The notes below the pieces were generated by a model. The model ran no database searches. It had not been told where the DNA came from and saw nothing but the letters and a program-made list of their open reading frames with translations. Positions 53,844 to 62,329 of a stretch of 64,000 nucleotides of DNA are shown one piece after another (within the stretch, counting starts at the first letter, position 1; each line of letters opens with the position of its first letter). Source of the DNA: Pseudomonas yamanorum (GTDB lineage Bacteria > Pseudomonadota > Gammaproteobacteria > Pseudomonadales > Pseudomonadaceae). Made by a program: the position numbers and the translations under genes. The stretch is taken from NCBI RefSeq assembly GCF_900105735.1, contig NZ_LT629793.1, forward strand, positions 3,038,001 through 3,102,000, written 5' to 3'.

Positions 53844-54680
53844 TTAAGAACGGGCCAGAGTCAGCAACCGCTCACGCCATTCAGCCTTGGCCGGCAGTGC
53901 CAAAAAGAACGGATTCAACAGCGATTCCCGCGCCGGATAACTGAACGGCTGCCCATTCAATTCCAGCACTTCACCGCCCGCCCCTTCCAGTACGCCCTGC
54001 GCCGCGGCGGTGTCCCACTGCGAGGTCGGCGCCAGACGCGGGTAGCAATCGGCGCTGCCTTCGGCCAACAGGCAAAACTTCAATGAACTGCCGATATTCG
54101 CCAGCTTCAACTCACCCAATCCGGCGCTCAAGCCAGCGAGCAAGCGGTCCTGTTCAGGGCTCGTGTGGCGACGACTGGCAACCACGGTAAACGCTTCACC
54201 CGTCGCCGGTGTCTGGCGCACCTGGATTTGCTTGGGCGCAGCGCCCACATCGGAACGCCAGGCACCCAGACCGGCACCACCGAAGTAGCACCGACCGCTG
54301 GTGGGCATCGACACTACGCCGAACACCACGCGGCCTTTTTCGATCAAGGCAATGTTGACGGTGAACTCCTCGCTGCCGGAGATGAACTCCTTGGTGCCAT
54401 CCAGCGGGTCCACCAGCCACCAGCGCTGCCAACCGGCACGCACGCTCTGGTCAATGTCGGCGTCTTCCTCCGAGAGCACCGGAATGCTCGGGTCCAGGGC
54501 AGTAAGCCCGGCGAGGATCAAGTGATGGGCAGCCAGATCGGCGGCGGTGACCGGTGAATCATCGGTCTTGGTGGTCACGGCAACATCGGCGCGCCAATAC
54601 GGCAGGATGACTTCACCGGCCTGGCGGGCCAATTCGATCACGGGGGCAATAAACGGGTGACCCAGGAACAGTTCGCTCAT
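53844..54680 (-). CDS. cysQ: 3'(2'),5'-bisphosphate nucleotidase CysQ
   Basis: Removes PAP, the by-product of PAPS use in sulfate assimilation. 278 residues of the inositol-monophosphatase superfamily: metal ligands in VLSEEDAD and WLVDPLDGTKEFISG, PVTAADLAAH, and WDTAAAQGVLEGAGG. Overlaps nudE by four bases. Confidence 0.96.
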   Translation of the reverse strand: MSELFLGHPFIAPVIELARQAGEVILPYWRADVAVTTKTDDSPVTAADLAAHHLILAGLTALDPSIPVLSEEDADIDQSVRAGWQRWWLVDPLDGTKEFISGSEEFTVNIALIEKGRVVFGVVSMPTSGRCYFGGAGLGAWRSDVGAAPKQIQVRQTPATGEAFTVVASRRHTSPEQDRLLAGLSAGLGELKLANIGSSLKFCLLAEGSADCYPRLAPTSQWDTAAAQGVLEGAGGEVLELNGQPFSYPARESLLNPFFLALPAKAEWRERLLTLARS

Positions 54681-55243
54681 GGCTGGAACGCCCCGCGTTG
54701 AGTCAACAGGTCGCGCACCAGATACAGCGCCGCCAAGGCACGGCCCTCGCTGAACTGCTCGTTCTGCGCCAACTGCGAGAGCTCCCGCAGGTTGACCCGG
54801 TCGACACGCATGGGCTCCGGCTCGTCGCCTTCCAGGCGTTCTTCATACAGTTCGGTGGCCAGCACCACCTGGATTTTCTGGCTCATGTAGCCGGGGGACA
54901 GCGACAGCTCGGTGATGTGTTCCAACTGTCGGGCGCCAAAACCGGCTTCTTCCTTGAGCTCACGGTCTGCTGCCGCCAACACGTCTTCGCCCGGTTCGAT
55001 CAAGCCCTTGGGCAGTGACAGCTCATACTCGTCGGTGCCGCCGCAATATTCTTCGATCAGCAACGCATGGTCCGAGTCGATCATCGCCACAATCATCACC
55101 GCGCCATAACCGGCCCCCCTGCCCACCAGGCGCTCGTAGGTCCGCTCCACGCCATTGGAAAAGCGCAATTGCACTTCCTCCACGCGGAACAAACGGCTAC
55201 TGGCGACTATTTCGCGGGCGAGGACGGTGGGTTTCTGGCGCAT
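54677..55243 (-). CDS. nudE: ADP-compounds hydrolase NudE
   Basis: Nudix enzyme cleaving ADP-ribose, NADH and Ap3A. 188 residues with the Nudix box LIEPGEDVLAAADRELKEEAGF (G-x5-E-x7-REUxEExGU pattern). Upstream partner of cysQ; the ATG of cysQ lies inside the nudE stop (ATGA). The nudE-cysQ pair, divergent from yrfG, recurs in gamma-proteobacteria. Confidence 0.96.
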   Translation of the reverse strand: MRQKPTVLAREIVASSRLFRVEEVQLRFSNGVERTYERLVGRGAGYGAVMIVAMIDSDHALLIEEYCGGTDEYELSLPKGLIEPGEDVLAAADRELKEEAGFGARQLEHITELSLSPGYMSQKIQVVLATELYEERLEGDEPEPMRVDRVNLRELSQLAQNEQFSEGRALAALYLVRDLLTQRGAFQP

Positions 55244-55330
55244 GAGCGGCTCCTTGGCGTGATCGGGTTACTATACCGTGGCTTTTCCGATTGTCTGTGT
55301 CGGATATCTTTTCTTACATGAGTGTTCTTT

Positions 55331-55993
55331 ATGCCTCCATTGCCCTGGCACGCCATCGACACCGTCCTGCTGGACATGGACGGCACCTTGCTCGACCTGC
55401 ACTTCGACAACCATTTCTGGATGGAGCACCTGCCCCAGCGCTATGCCGAGTTGCATGGTGTGAGCCGGGCCATGGCCGAGATGGAGTTGCAACCACTGTT
55501 CGAGCGTAACGCCGGACAGTTGCAATGGTATTGCCTGGATTTCTGGAGCGCCGAACTCAAGATCCCGGTGCGCGAACTCAAGCTGGAAACCGCGCACCTG
55601 ATCGCCTTGCGCCCGGATGCCGATACGTTCCTGGCGGCGATCAAACAGGCCGGCAAGCGGGTGATCCTGATCACCAACGCCCATCGGGATTCGCTGTCGT
55701 TGAAGCTAGAACGCATCGAGTTGGCGCCTTATTTCGAGCGACTGATCAGTTCCCATGATTATGGTTTTGCCAAGGAAAACCCACAGTTCTGGGACGCCCT
55801 GCACGCCGACATCGCCTTCGACCCGGCCCGCAGCCTGTTTATCGACGACACCTTGCCAATCCTGCGCAGCGCCCGGGCCTTTGGCGTGGGGCACTTGCTG
55901 GCGGTGAAGGAACCGGACAGCCGGAAGGGGCCCAAGGACACGGCGGAGTTTGCAGCGGTTGGGGATTACCGGGAATTGATCGTAGGTTTGTAA
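55331..55993 (+). CDS. yrfG: GMP/IMP nucleotidase YrfG
   Basis: 220 residues, HAD superfamily: motif I LLDMDGTLLDL, motif II ITNAHR, motif III lysine with KENPQFW, motif IV IDDTLPIL. Hydrolyses GMP and IMP in E. coli. ATG 55331 is chosen; GTG at 55322 would add three residues and is possible. Divergent from nudE. Confidence 0.93.
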   Translation: MPPLPWHAIDTVLLDMDGTLLDLHFDNHFWMEHLPQRYAELHGVSRAMAEMELQPLFERNAGQLQWYCLDFWSAELKIPVRELKLETAHLIALRPDADTFLAAIKQAGKRVILITNAHRDSLSLKLERIELAPYFERLISSHDYGFAKENPQFWDALHADIAFDPARSLFIDDTLPILRSARAFGVGHLLAVKEPDSRKGPKDTAEFAAVGDYRELIVGL

Positions 55994-56010
55994 CAACGCT
56001 GAAGATCCAA

Positions 56011-56100
56011 TGGGGGAGCGGGCTTGCTCGCGAATACGGTGTTTCAGCCACTGAATATATTGACTGATCCACCGCTTTCGCGAGCAAGCCCGCTCCCACA
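56011..56100. repeat. REPIN (GCTCGCGAA type)
   Basis: GGGGGAGCGGGCTTGCTCG at left, complement ending GCTCCCACA at right; the left arm has lost TGT. 14 bases before the kbp stop end. Confidence 0.9.
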
Positions 56101-56113
56101 TTTGGTCCGCGTA

Positions 56114-56554
56114 TTACTCAGGAATACGCAGCGTCTGCCCTGGGTAGATTTTGTCCGGATGGGACAGCAGCGGCTTGTTGGCCTCGAAGATTTTGTTGTA
56201 CTGGTTGGCGTTGCCATACACCGCCAGCGAAATCGCACTCAGGGTGTCGCCCTTTTTCACCACTACAAAGCGGGCGGCAGCGACAACCGGACCGGAAACA
56301 GTGATCTGGTCATCAACACTCGCAACGCCGGCGATGTTGCCCAGCGCCAGCAATATCTTCTCTTTCTCTTCCTGGCTGGCGACTTCACCTGTCACGGTCA
56401 CCTTGTCACCGTCGACGGTGGTTTGCACATTGGGGTTACCCAACCCGACCTTGGCCACGTGATCCTTTAACTGCTCGCTCGCGTTGGCATTACCCGGCGT
56501 CAACAGATCAATCAGCTTCTCGCCCGCTTCCTTAACAAAGCTAAAAATACTCAT
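56114..56554 (-). CDS. kbp: Potassium-binding BON-LysM protein Kbp (YgaU)
   Basis: 146 residues: short N-terminus (MSIFSFVKEAGEKL), BON domain about 25-90 (VQTTVDGDKVTVTGEVASQEEKEKILLALGNIAGVASVDDQI), LysM domain about 96-144 (VVKKGDTLSAISLAVYGNANQYNKIFEANK...YPGQTLRIP). E. coli Kbp is a cytoplasmic K+ sensor needed at high K+. GGAGAGCG lies ahead of ATG. Single gene, minus strand. Confidence 0.95.
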   Translation of the reverse strand: MSIFSFVKEAGEKLIDLLTPGNANASEQLKDHVAKVGLGNPNVQTTVDGDKVTVTGEVASQEEKEKILLALGNIAGVASVDDQITVSGPVVAAARFVVVKKGDTLSAISLAVYGNANQYNKIFEANKPLLSHPDKIYPGQTLRIPE

Positions 56555-56684
56555 GGTGCGCTCTCCTTGGGATTTAATTTCCAGATGCCAAAGACTAGAC
56601 CAGTCCTACAGAATTGGGTTCCAGCCTGACCAAAGACCCAAACACGCTAGAATCCCACCGCATTGGAATAAGCCCGGAGCGAAG

Positions 56685-57572
56685 ATGGACATCAAACAGC
56701 TGAAATTCCTCATCGCCCTCGACGAAACCCGTCACTTCGGCCAGGCGGCGGCGCGCTGCCACATTACCCAGCCGACCCTGTCGATGCGCCTGCGCAGCCT
56801 GGAAGAAGAGCTGCAGCTGCCGCTGGTCAATCGCGGCCAGCGCTTCGAAGGCTTTACCGCCCCCGGCGAACGCGTGCTGGCCTGGGCGCGCACGGTGCTG
56901 GCGGCCTATGACGGTTTGCAAGCCGAGGCCGCTGCTTGTCGCGGCAACCTGGTGGGTACCTTGCGCCTGGGGGTGGTGCCGTTGTCGAGTTTCGATCCAC
57001 TGGCATTGATGCAGAAGCTGCACAAGGAACACCCGAGCCTGCGCTTTGAGTTGTCCGCGTTAAGCTCCGAGCAAATCCTCGAACAACTGGCGAGCAATCG
57101 CCTGGACCTCGGCGTGTCGTACCTCGAACGCCTGGACGCCGAGCGTTTCGACTCCCTGGCCCTAGGCGAAACCCGCATGGGCCTGCTGTACGACCAACGG
57201 TTCTTCAGCTTCGGTGACAAGCCGTTGAGCTGGGAAGCGCTGATCGAACTGCCGTTGGGCATGCTCACCAGCGGCATGCACTTTCGCCAGTCCATCGACC
57301 ACAACTTCCACAGCCGTGGCCTCAACCCGCAGCCGCTGTTGCAGACCGATGCCGTCCATCAATTGTTACAAGCTGTGCACGGCGGCCTGTGTTGCGCGGT
57401 GATGCCACTGGACGGCGGCCTCGATGCCCTCACCGAGCACCTGCGCCTGCAACCCATTGAAGACGCTCACACGCTGGCCCGCCTGGGGCTGATCATGCGC
57501 CGCAGTGCGCCCCGCTCCGCGCTGGCAGAAGCCTGTTTTGCGCTGTACCAGAAATCGCTGCTCGAACCTTGA
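56685..57572 (+). CDS. LysR-family regulator
   Basis: 295 residues: N-terminal winged HTH (MDIKQLKFLIALDETRHFGQAAARCHITQPTLSMRLRSLE), effector domain from about 90 with a LysR substrate-binding fold. Divergent from kbp, upstream of fdhD and the FdhF-like gene on the same strand. ATG 56685 follows CGGAG; a longer open frame (to 56484) lacks any HTH homology. The partner target is probably the fdhD/fdhF pair, by position. Confidence 0.92.
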   Translation: MDIKQLKFLIALDETRHFGQAAARCHITQPTLSMRLRSLEEELQLPLVNRGQRFEGFTAPGERVLAWARTVLAAYDGLQAEAAACRGNLVGTLRLGVVPLSSFDPLALMQKLHKEHPSLRFELSALSSEQILEQLASNRLDLGVSYLERLDAERFDSLALGETRMGLLYDQRFFSFGDKPLSWEALIELPLGMLTSGMHFRQSIDHNFHSRGLNPQPLLQTDAVHQLLQAVHGGLCCAVMPLDGGLDALTEHLRLQPIEDAHTLARLGLIMRRSAPRSALAEACFALYQKSLLEP

Positions 57573-57604
57573 TCGACGTCATCTATCGGTAGATCAGTAC
57601 TGAC

Positions 57605-57635
57605 GATTAGACGCGACCCTTTGTCGCGCCTAGTC
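57605..57635. promoter_or_regulatory. Inverted repeat before fdhD
   Basis: GATTAGACGCGAC (57605-57617) and GTCGCGCCTAGTC (57623-57635), 11 of 13 matches, loop CCTTT. 33 bases after the LysR gene; could be a terminator without T-run or the LysR/Fdh operator. Confidence 0.5.
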
Positions 57636-57667
57636 TTACAGCTGAATACTTCCGGTGGTAATGCCCA

Positions 57668-58507
57668 ATGAACGCCCAGCGCCCAGTCTGCGCGGCGCCC
57701 GCCCTCGAAACGCCCGCGCCCGCCGCCAGCCAGAGCTACCAGTTTTGTAATCTCGAACACACCGAATCGGCCAGCACCGCGCTCGCCGAGGAAGTGGCGT
57801 TGGCGATTGCTTATAACGACATCAGCCAGGCGGTGATGCTGGTAACGCCGACCGACCTTGAAGACTTCATTGTCGGCTTCAGCATCGGTAGCGGCATTAT
57901 CGAAGACGTTAGCGACATTTATGACCTGAAAATCAGCGGCTCGGGTTCGACCCAATACGCCCAGGTGCAGATTTCCAGCCGCGCCTTCTGGAATATGAAG
58001 CAGCAGCGCCGGCAACTGGCTGGCACCAGCGGCTGTGGACTGTGCGGCGTAGAAGCCGTGGAGCAAGCGCTGCCCGACCTCAAGGTGCTGCCCGGCGCGC
58101 CCCTGCCGCCCGCCGAATGGCTGGACGGCCTGCGCCAGCGCATCAGCGCGTTCCAACCGTTGGGCCAGTACAGCGGCGCGGTGCACGCGGCAGTGTTCAT
58201 GAACAATCAGGGCGAATTGCTGCTGGGCCGTGAAGACATCGGCCGGCATAACGCCCTCGACAAGCTGATCGGCGCGTTGATCCGCCAAAAGATCCCGACC
58301 GACGGTGGCCTGGCGATTGTTACCAGTCGCTGCAGCCTCGAACTGATCCAGAAAGTATTGCGCGCTGGCATCCAGACCCTGGTCAGCCTGTCGTCGCCCA
58401 CCGGCCTGGCGCTGCAATGGGCCCGCCGGCACAACCTCAATCTCATCCACCTGCCGCAGAAAAGTGCGCCGCGGGTCTATAGCCCTGCGATGGAGAATCA
58501 AGCGTGA
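57668..58507 (+). CDS. fdhD: Formate dehydrogenase accessory sulfurtransferase FdhD
   Basis: 279 residues. Passes sulfur from IscS to the molybdenum cofactor of formate dehydrogenase. The two reactive cysteines sit in TSGCGLCGVEAVEQ (about 118-131), with LGREDIGRHNALDKLIG nearby. Overlaps the downstream oxidoreductase by ATGA, so the accessory factor and its client are made together. Confidence 0.97.
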   Translation: MNAQRPVCAAPALETPAPAASQSYQFCNLEHTESASTALAEEVALAIAYNDISQAVMLVTPTDLEDFIVGFSIGSGIIEDVSDIYDLKISGSGSTQYAQVQISSRAFWNMKQQRRQLAGTSGCGLCGVEAVEQALPDLKVLPGAPLPPAEWLDGLRQRISAFQPLGQYSGAVHAAVFMNNQGELLLGREDIGRHNALDKLIGALIRQKIPTDGGLAIVTSRCSLELIQKVLRAGIQTLVSLSSPTGLALQWARRHNLNLIHLPQKSAPRVYSPAMENQA

Positions 58508-60852
58508 GCACTCATCATCAAGCCGACGACAAACCTACCCCGCGCTACAAGCCCTACAAAGGCCCGGCCGGTGGCTGGGGCGCACTGATCAGCGTGGCGC
58601 AAGCCTGGCTGACCAGCGACAACGCGCTGAAAAACATCCGCATGATGCTCAAGACCAACCAGAACGGCGGCTTCGACTGCCCGGGCTGCGCCTGGGGTGA
58701 TTCGCCGGAAAGCGGCATGGTCAAGTTCTGCGAGAACGGCGCCAAGGCAGTCAACTGGGAAGCCACCAAGCGCCGGGTCGATGCGGCCTTCTTCGCCAAG
58801 CACAGCGTCAGCGCGCTGCTGGAGCAGAGCGACTACTGGCTGGAATATCAGGGCCGCCTGACCGAGCCGATGAGCTATGACGCCGAAACCGATCGCTACA
58901 AACCCATCAGTTGGGAGTCGGCTTTCGACCTGATCGGCAAGCACCTCAATGCGCTGCCAAACCCGGACATGGCCGAGTTCTATACCTCGGGCCGGGCCAG
59001 CAACGAGGCGGCTTATCTGTATCAACTGTTCGTGCGTGCCTACGGCACCAACAACTTCCCGGACTGCTCGAACATGTGCCACGAAGCCAGCGGCGTCGCC
59101 CTGGCGCAAAGCGTGGGCGTGGGCAAAGGCACCGTAACCTTCGATGACTTCGAGCATGCAGACGCGATTTTCGTCTGGGGCCAGAACCCCGGCACCAACC
59201 ACCCACGCATGCTGGAGCCACTGCGCGAAGCGGTAAAACGCGGCGCCCAGGTGGTGTGCATCAACCCGCTGAAAGAGCGTGGCCTGGAACGTTTCCAGCA
59301 CCCGCAACACCCGCTGGAAATGCTCACCAACGGTGACAAGCCAACCAACACAGCCTACTTCCGCCCGGCGCTGGGTGGCGACATGGCCATTCTACGGGGC
59401 ATGGCCAAATTCCTGCTGCTGTGGGAACGCCAGGCCCAAGCCGAAGGCAAAGAGGCCGTGTTCGACCACGACTTCCTTAATGAACACACCGCCAACGTGC
59501 TGGATTACCTGGGCAAGATCGACGACACCTCATGGGATGAGATCGTCGAGCAGTCCGGCCTGACCCTGGTGGAGATCGAGCAAGCGGCGCGCATGTACGC
59601 CAAAGGCAAGAACGTGATCATGTGCTGGGCGATGGGCATCACCCAACATCGCCACTCGGTGCCGACCATCCAGGAAATCGCCAACCTGATGCTGCTGCGC
59701 GGCAACATCGGCCGCCCGGGCGCAGGCCTGTGCCCGGTGCGTGGCCACAGTAACGTGCAGGGCGACCGCACCATGGGCATCAACGAACGGCCACCGGTGG
59801 CGTTCCTCGACTCCCTGGAGCGTCGCTTCCAGTTCCAGGTACCGCGGGACAATGGCCACAACGTGGTGGAAGCAATTCACGCCATGCTCGAAGGCCGCTC
59901 CAAGGTATTTATCGGCCTGGGTGGCAACTTTGCCCAAGCCACGCCGGACAGCCCGCGCACCTTTGAAGCACTGCGCAATTGCGACCTGACCGTACAGATC
60001 AGCACCAAGCTCAACCGCAGCCACCTGATGCACGGCAAGGACGCGTTGATCCTGCCGTGCCTGGGCCGTACCGACATCGACATCCAGGCCGAAGGCCCGC
60101 AAGCGGTGACCGTGGAAGACTCCTTCAGCATGGTCCATGCCTCCAACGGCCAGCTGCAGCCATTGTCGAAACAGATGAAATCCGAGCCTGCGATTCTGGC
60201 GGGCATTGCCGCCGCTACATTGGGCAGTAAGCCGGTGGACTGGAACTGGCTGGTGGCCGATTACGACCGCATTCGCGACCTGATCGCCGACACCATTCCA
60301 GGCTTCAAGGACTTCAACGAACGCCTGAAAAACCCGGGCGGTTTCTACCTGGGCAACTCGGCCGGTGCACGTCGCTGGAACACCCCGTCGGGCCGTGCCA
60401 ACTTCCGCCCGAATATCCTGCCCAAGGACCTGGTGCACGAACGCACCCGCAACACCGGGCAATTGCCAGACCTGATCATGCAGTCGATGCGCTCCCACGA
60501 TCAGTACAACACCACGATTTATGGCCTGGACGACCGCTATCGCGGGGTCAAGGGCCAGCGGGATGTGTTGTTCGTCAACGAAGCCGACATCATCCGCCTG
60601 GGCTTCAAGCCGGGGCAGAAGGCCGATATCGTGTCGATCTGGGATGACGGCCGTGAGCGCCGGGTGAAGGGCTTTACCTTGCTGGCGTTTGATATTCCGG
60701 CGGGCCAGGCTGCGGCTTATTACCCGGAAGTGAATCCGCTGGTGCCGCTGGAAAGCACTGGGGATGGCAGCCATACGCCAACCTCGAAGTTTGTGGCGAT
60801 CCGCCTGGAAGCAGCGAGTGCAACCGGCTTGATCATGGCGAAGTCGGCCTAA
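58504..60852 (+). CDS. FdhF/YdeP-family molybdopterin oxidoreductase
   Basis: 782 residues, single polypeptide. Residues 59-76 (CPGC...C) replace the usual four-cysteine Fe-S motif, and the Mo-ligand site reads NMCHEASG, so Cys192-His193 stand where FdhF has selenocysteine-His. Family features: RASNEAAYLYQLFVRAYGTNNFPDC, GQNPGTNHPRMLE, GNIGRPGAGLCPVRGHSNVQGDRTMG, and the C-terminal MopB-CT barrel (NTPSGRANF). Physiological activity is uncertain: the YdeP branch is poorly studied and not all are formate dehydrogenases. Adjacent fdhD supports sulfuration. Confidence 0.9.
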   Translation: MSTHHQADDKPTPRYKPYKGPAGGWGALISVAQAWLTSDNALKNIRMMLKTNQNGGFDCPGCAWGDSPESGMVKFCENGAKAVNWEATKRRVDAAFFAKHSVSALLEQSDYWLEYQGRLTEPMSYDAETDRYKPISWESAFDLIGKHLNALPNPDMAEFYTSGRASNEAAYLYQLFVRAYGTNNFPDCSNMCHEASGVALAQSVGVGKGTVTFDDFEHADAIFVWGQNPGTNHPRMLEPLREAVKRGAQVVCINPLKERGLERFQHPQHPLEMLTNGDKPTNTAYFRPALGGDMAILRGMAKFLLLWERQAQAEGKEAVFDHDFLNEHTANVLDYLGKIDDTSWDEIVEQSGLTLVEIEQAARMYAKGKNVIMCWAMGITQHRHSVPTIQEIANLMLLRGNIGRPGAGLCPVRGHSNVQGDRTMGINERPPVAFLDSLERRFQFQVPRDNGHNVVEAIHAMLEGRSKVFIGLGGNFAQATPDSPRTFEALRNCDLTVQISTKLNRSHLMHGKDALILPCLGRTDIDIQAEGPQAVTVEDSFSMVHASNGQLQPLSKQMKSEPAILAGIAAATLGSKPVDWNWLVADYDRIRDLIADTIPGFKDFNERLKNPGGFYLGNSAGARRWNTPSGRANFRPNILPKDLVHERTRNTGQLPDLIMQSMRSHDQYNTTIYGLDDRYRGVKGQRDVLFVNEADIIRLGFKPGQKADIVSIWDDGRERRVKGFTLLAFDIPAGQAAAYYPEVNPLVPLESTGDGSHTPTSKFVAIRLEAASATGLIMAKSA

Positions 60853-60863
60853 GCGACACCTCA

Positions 60864-60960
60864 TTGTGGCGAGGGAGCTTGCTCCCGTTCGGGTGCGTAG
60901 CGCCCGTAGAAATTTTGCGGCCGCTGCGCAACCCAACGGGAGCAAGCTCCCTCGCCACAG
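60864..60960. repeat. Different palindromic repeat family (GTGGCGAGGGAGC type)
   Basis: TTGTGGCGAGGGAGCTTGCT (60864-60883) on the left and its complement, ending in CTCCCTCGCCACAG at 60960, on the right; spacer with CGGGTGCGTAGCGCCCGTAG. The core differs from the GTGGGAGC elements. 11 bases after the oxidoreductase stop. Confidence 0.88.
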
Positions 60961-60985
60961 ACAGCACCCGAGTTTTTTACAGGCA

Positions 60986-61022
60986 CAAAAAAGGCCGCTT
61001 TTGCATAAAAGCGGCCGTTCCG
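60986..61022 (+). terminator. Terminator-like hairpin after fdhF-like gene
   Basis: GGCCGCTTTT (60993-61002) pairs with AAAAGCGGCC (61007-61016) around GCAT, with A6 on the left; the T-run is on the minus strand, so it may work there too. Confidence 0.7.
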
Positions 61023-61080
61023 AAGTAACTAAAGACTCGCAAATACAACTTAAGTTCCCCATAAAAAACAGCAACTTAGA

Positions 61081-61096
61081 GAATTGTATACAACTC
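61081..61096. promoter_or_regulatory. Near-palindrome before glycine-zipper gene
   Basis: GAATTGTATACAACTC, with a TTGTATACAA core like the operators of FCD-type GntR regulators. 78 bases before the ATG; the same stretch is AT-rich and could be the promoter. Confidence 0.35.
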
Positions 61097-61174
61097 ATAC
61101 CACTGGTCGGGTTTCGATTGTCACCGTCTCGATACAACCTCAGGATCGCGCCGTCATCCTCTTGAGGTTCCTCT

Positions 61175-61657
61175 ATGAAGTTCTCCTCGATTCTCTTGTT
61201 GTCCCTTGGCCTGGTCAGTGGCGCAGCCATGGCCGGTGGCACCACCGAAGCCGGTGTGGGCGGCGCATTGGGCGGGGTTCTAGGTTCGGTCGTAGGTCAG
61301 CAACTGGGCGGTAACACCGGTTCAGCCATCGGTGCGGCTCTTGGCGGCGCAGGCGGCAGTGCGGTCGGCGCAGACAAGCGCAGCCGCGGCGAAGCTGCCA
61401 TTGGCGGCGCATTGGGCGCAGCCGGCGGTAACGTTGTAGGCCGCAGTGTCGGCGGCAGCACCGGCAGCCTGATCGGCGCAGCCGCCGGCGGTGGCGCTGG
61501 TGGCGCGCTGGGCAACTACATGGGCAACAAGAGCGATGACGATGATCGTCGTTACCGCGGGCGCGATAACCGCCGCTATGACCGCGACGACCATCGCGGG
61601 CGCGGCCATGCTTATGGGCATCGCAAGAACAAGCATCACTATCGCCACCACCGGTAA
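61175..61657 (+). CDS. Glycine-zipper secreted protein
   Basis: 160 residues: signal peptide (MKFSSILLLSLGLVSGAAMA), then about 100 residues of GxxxG-type glycine repeats (GALGGVLGSVVGQQLGGNTG and similar) that suit membrane insertion or oligomerisation, and a charged His/Arg/Asp tail (about 118-160). Composition is low-complexity, so family assignment is by pattern; function unknown. CTTGAGG lies eight bases before ATG. Envelope protein likely. Confidence 0.85.
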   Translation: MKFSSILLLSLGLVSGAAMAGGTTEAGVGGALGGVLGSVVGQQLGGNTGSAIGAALGGAGGSAVGADKRSRGEAAIGGALGAAGGNVVGRSVGGSTGSLIGAAAGGGAGGALGNYMGNKSDDDDRRYRGRDNRRYDRDDHRGRGHAYGHRKNKHHYRHHR

Positions 61658-61688
61658 CACGCGAATCGAAAGAACACAGCGGATTTAA

Positions 61689-61807
61689 TGTGGGAGCGGC
61701 GGTGCGACGATTCGACTTGCTCGCGAAAGCGCTGGGTCAGTCGCCGGATGTATTGGCTGATCCGCCGCCTTCGCGAGCAAGTCGAATCGTCGCACCGCCG
61801 CTCCCAC
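61689..61807. repeat. Long palindrome, REP variant
   Basis: Outer arm TGTGGGAGCGGCGGTGCGAC (61689-61708), then GATTCGACTTGCTCGCGAA, spacer, and the complements of both in reverse order ending GCCGCTCCCACA. It is a REPIN with GTGGGAGC and GCTCGCGAA cores and an inserted GGCGGTGCGACGATTCGAC module between them. Between the glycine-zipper gene and the thioesterase 3' end. Confidence 0.9.
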
Positions 61808-61837
61808 ATTTGATTTTCATTGTTTCGCAGATCGTAT

Positions 61838-62269
61838 TCAGACCACCAATCGCTGTAACGCGTCGCGCAATATCCCCGGAATCGCCACCGGCTGGTTCGA
61901 CGCCCGATCCACAAACACATGCACAAACCTCCCCGCTGCGCAGGCATCGTCTTCTCCCGCCTTGAACACCGCCAGCTCATACTGCACCGAACTGTTGCCC
62001 AACTTGCCCACCCGCAGGCCGATCTCAATGCGGTCCGGAAAGGCAATCGAGGCGAAATAGTCGCACGCCGAACTCACCACAAACCCAACCACTTCGCCAT
62101 CATGAATATCCAACCCGCCCTGCTCGATCAGGTAGGTATTCACCGCCGTGTCGAAGAAGCTGTAGTAGGTGACGTTATTCACATGGCCATATACATCGTT
62201 GTCGTGCCAGCGCGTGATGATCGGCTGGAAGTGGCGGTAATCGGCGCGTTGTGGCATGGCGTTGGTCAT
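61838..62269 (-). CDS. Acyl-CoA thioesterase (4HBT family)
   Basis: 143 residues, hot-dog fold: [42 protein letters not shown] carries the Asp of the 4-hydroxybenzoyl-CoA thioesterase-type motif ([10 protein letters not shown]). ATG 62269 chosen; the frame to 62314 lengthens a poorly conserved start, and an ATG four codons further on is also possible. Substrate unknown. Confidence 0.9.
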   Translation of the reverse strand: MTNAMPQRADYRHFQPIITRWHDNDVYGHVNNVTYYSFFDTAVNTYLIEQGGLDIHDGEVVGFVVSSACDYFASIAFPDRIEIGLRVGKLGNSSVQYELAVFKAGEDDACAAGRFVHVFVDRASNQPVAIPGILRDALQRLVV

Positions 62270-62329
62270 CGGTAAAACCCGGGCAAGAAGAGGCTCTCTT
62301 GATACTGGGTTCAAGCATGACCCGCAAGC

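Noticed and set aside
61081..61096. Certain GntR operator
   Set aside because: TTGTATACAA is suggestive only; no GntR gene nearby and one arm is mismatched. Kept as a low-confidence site.
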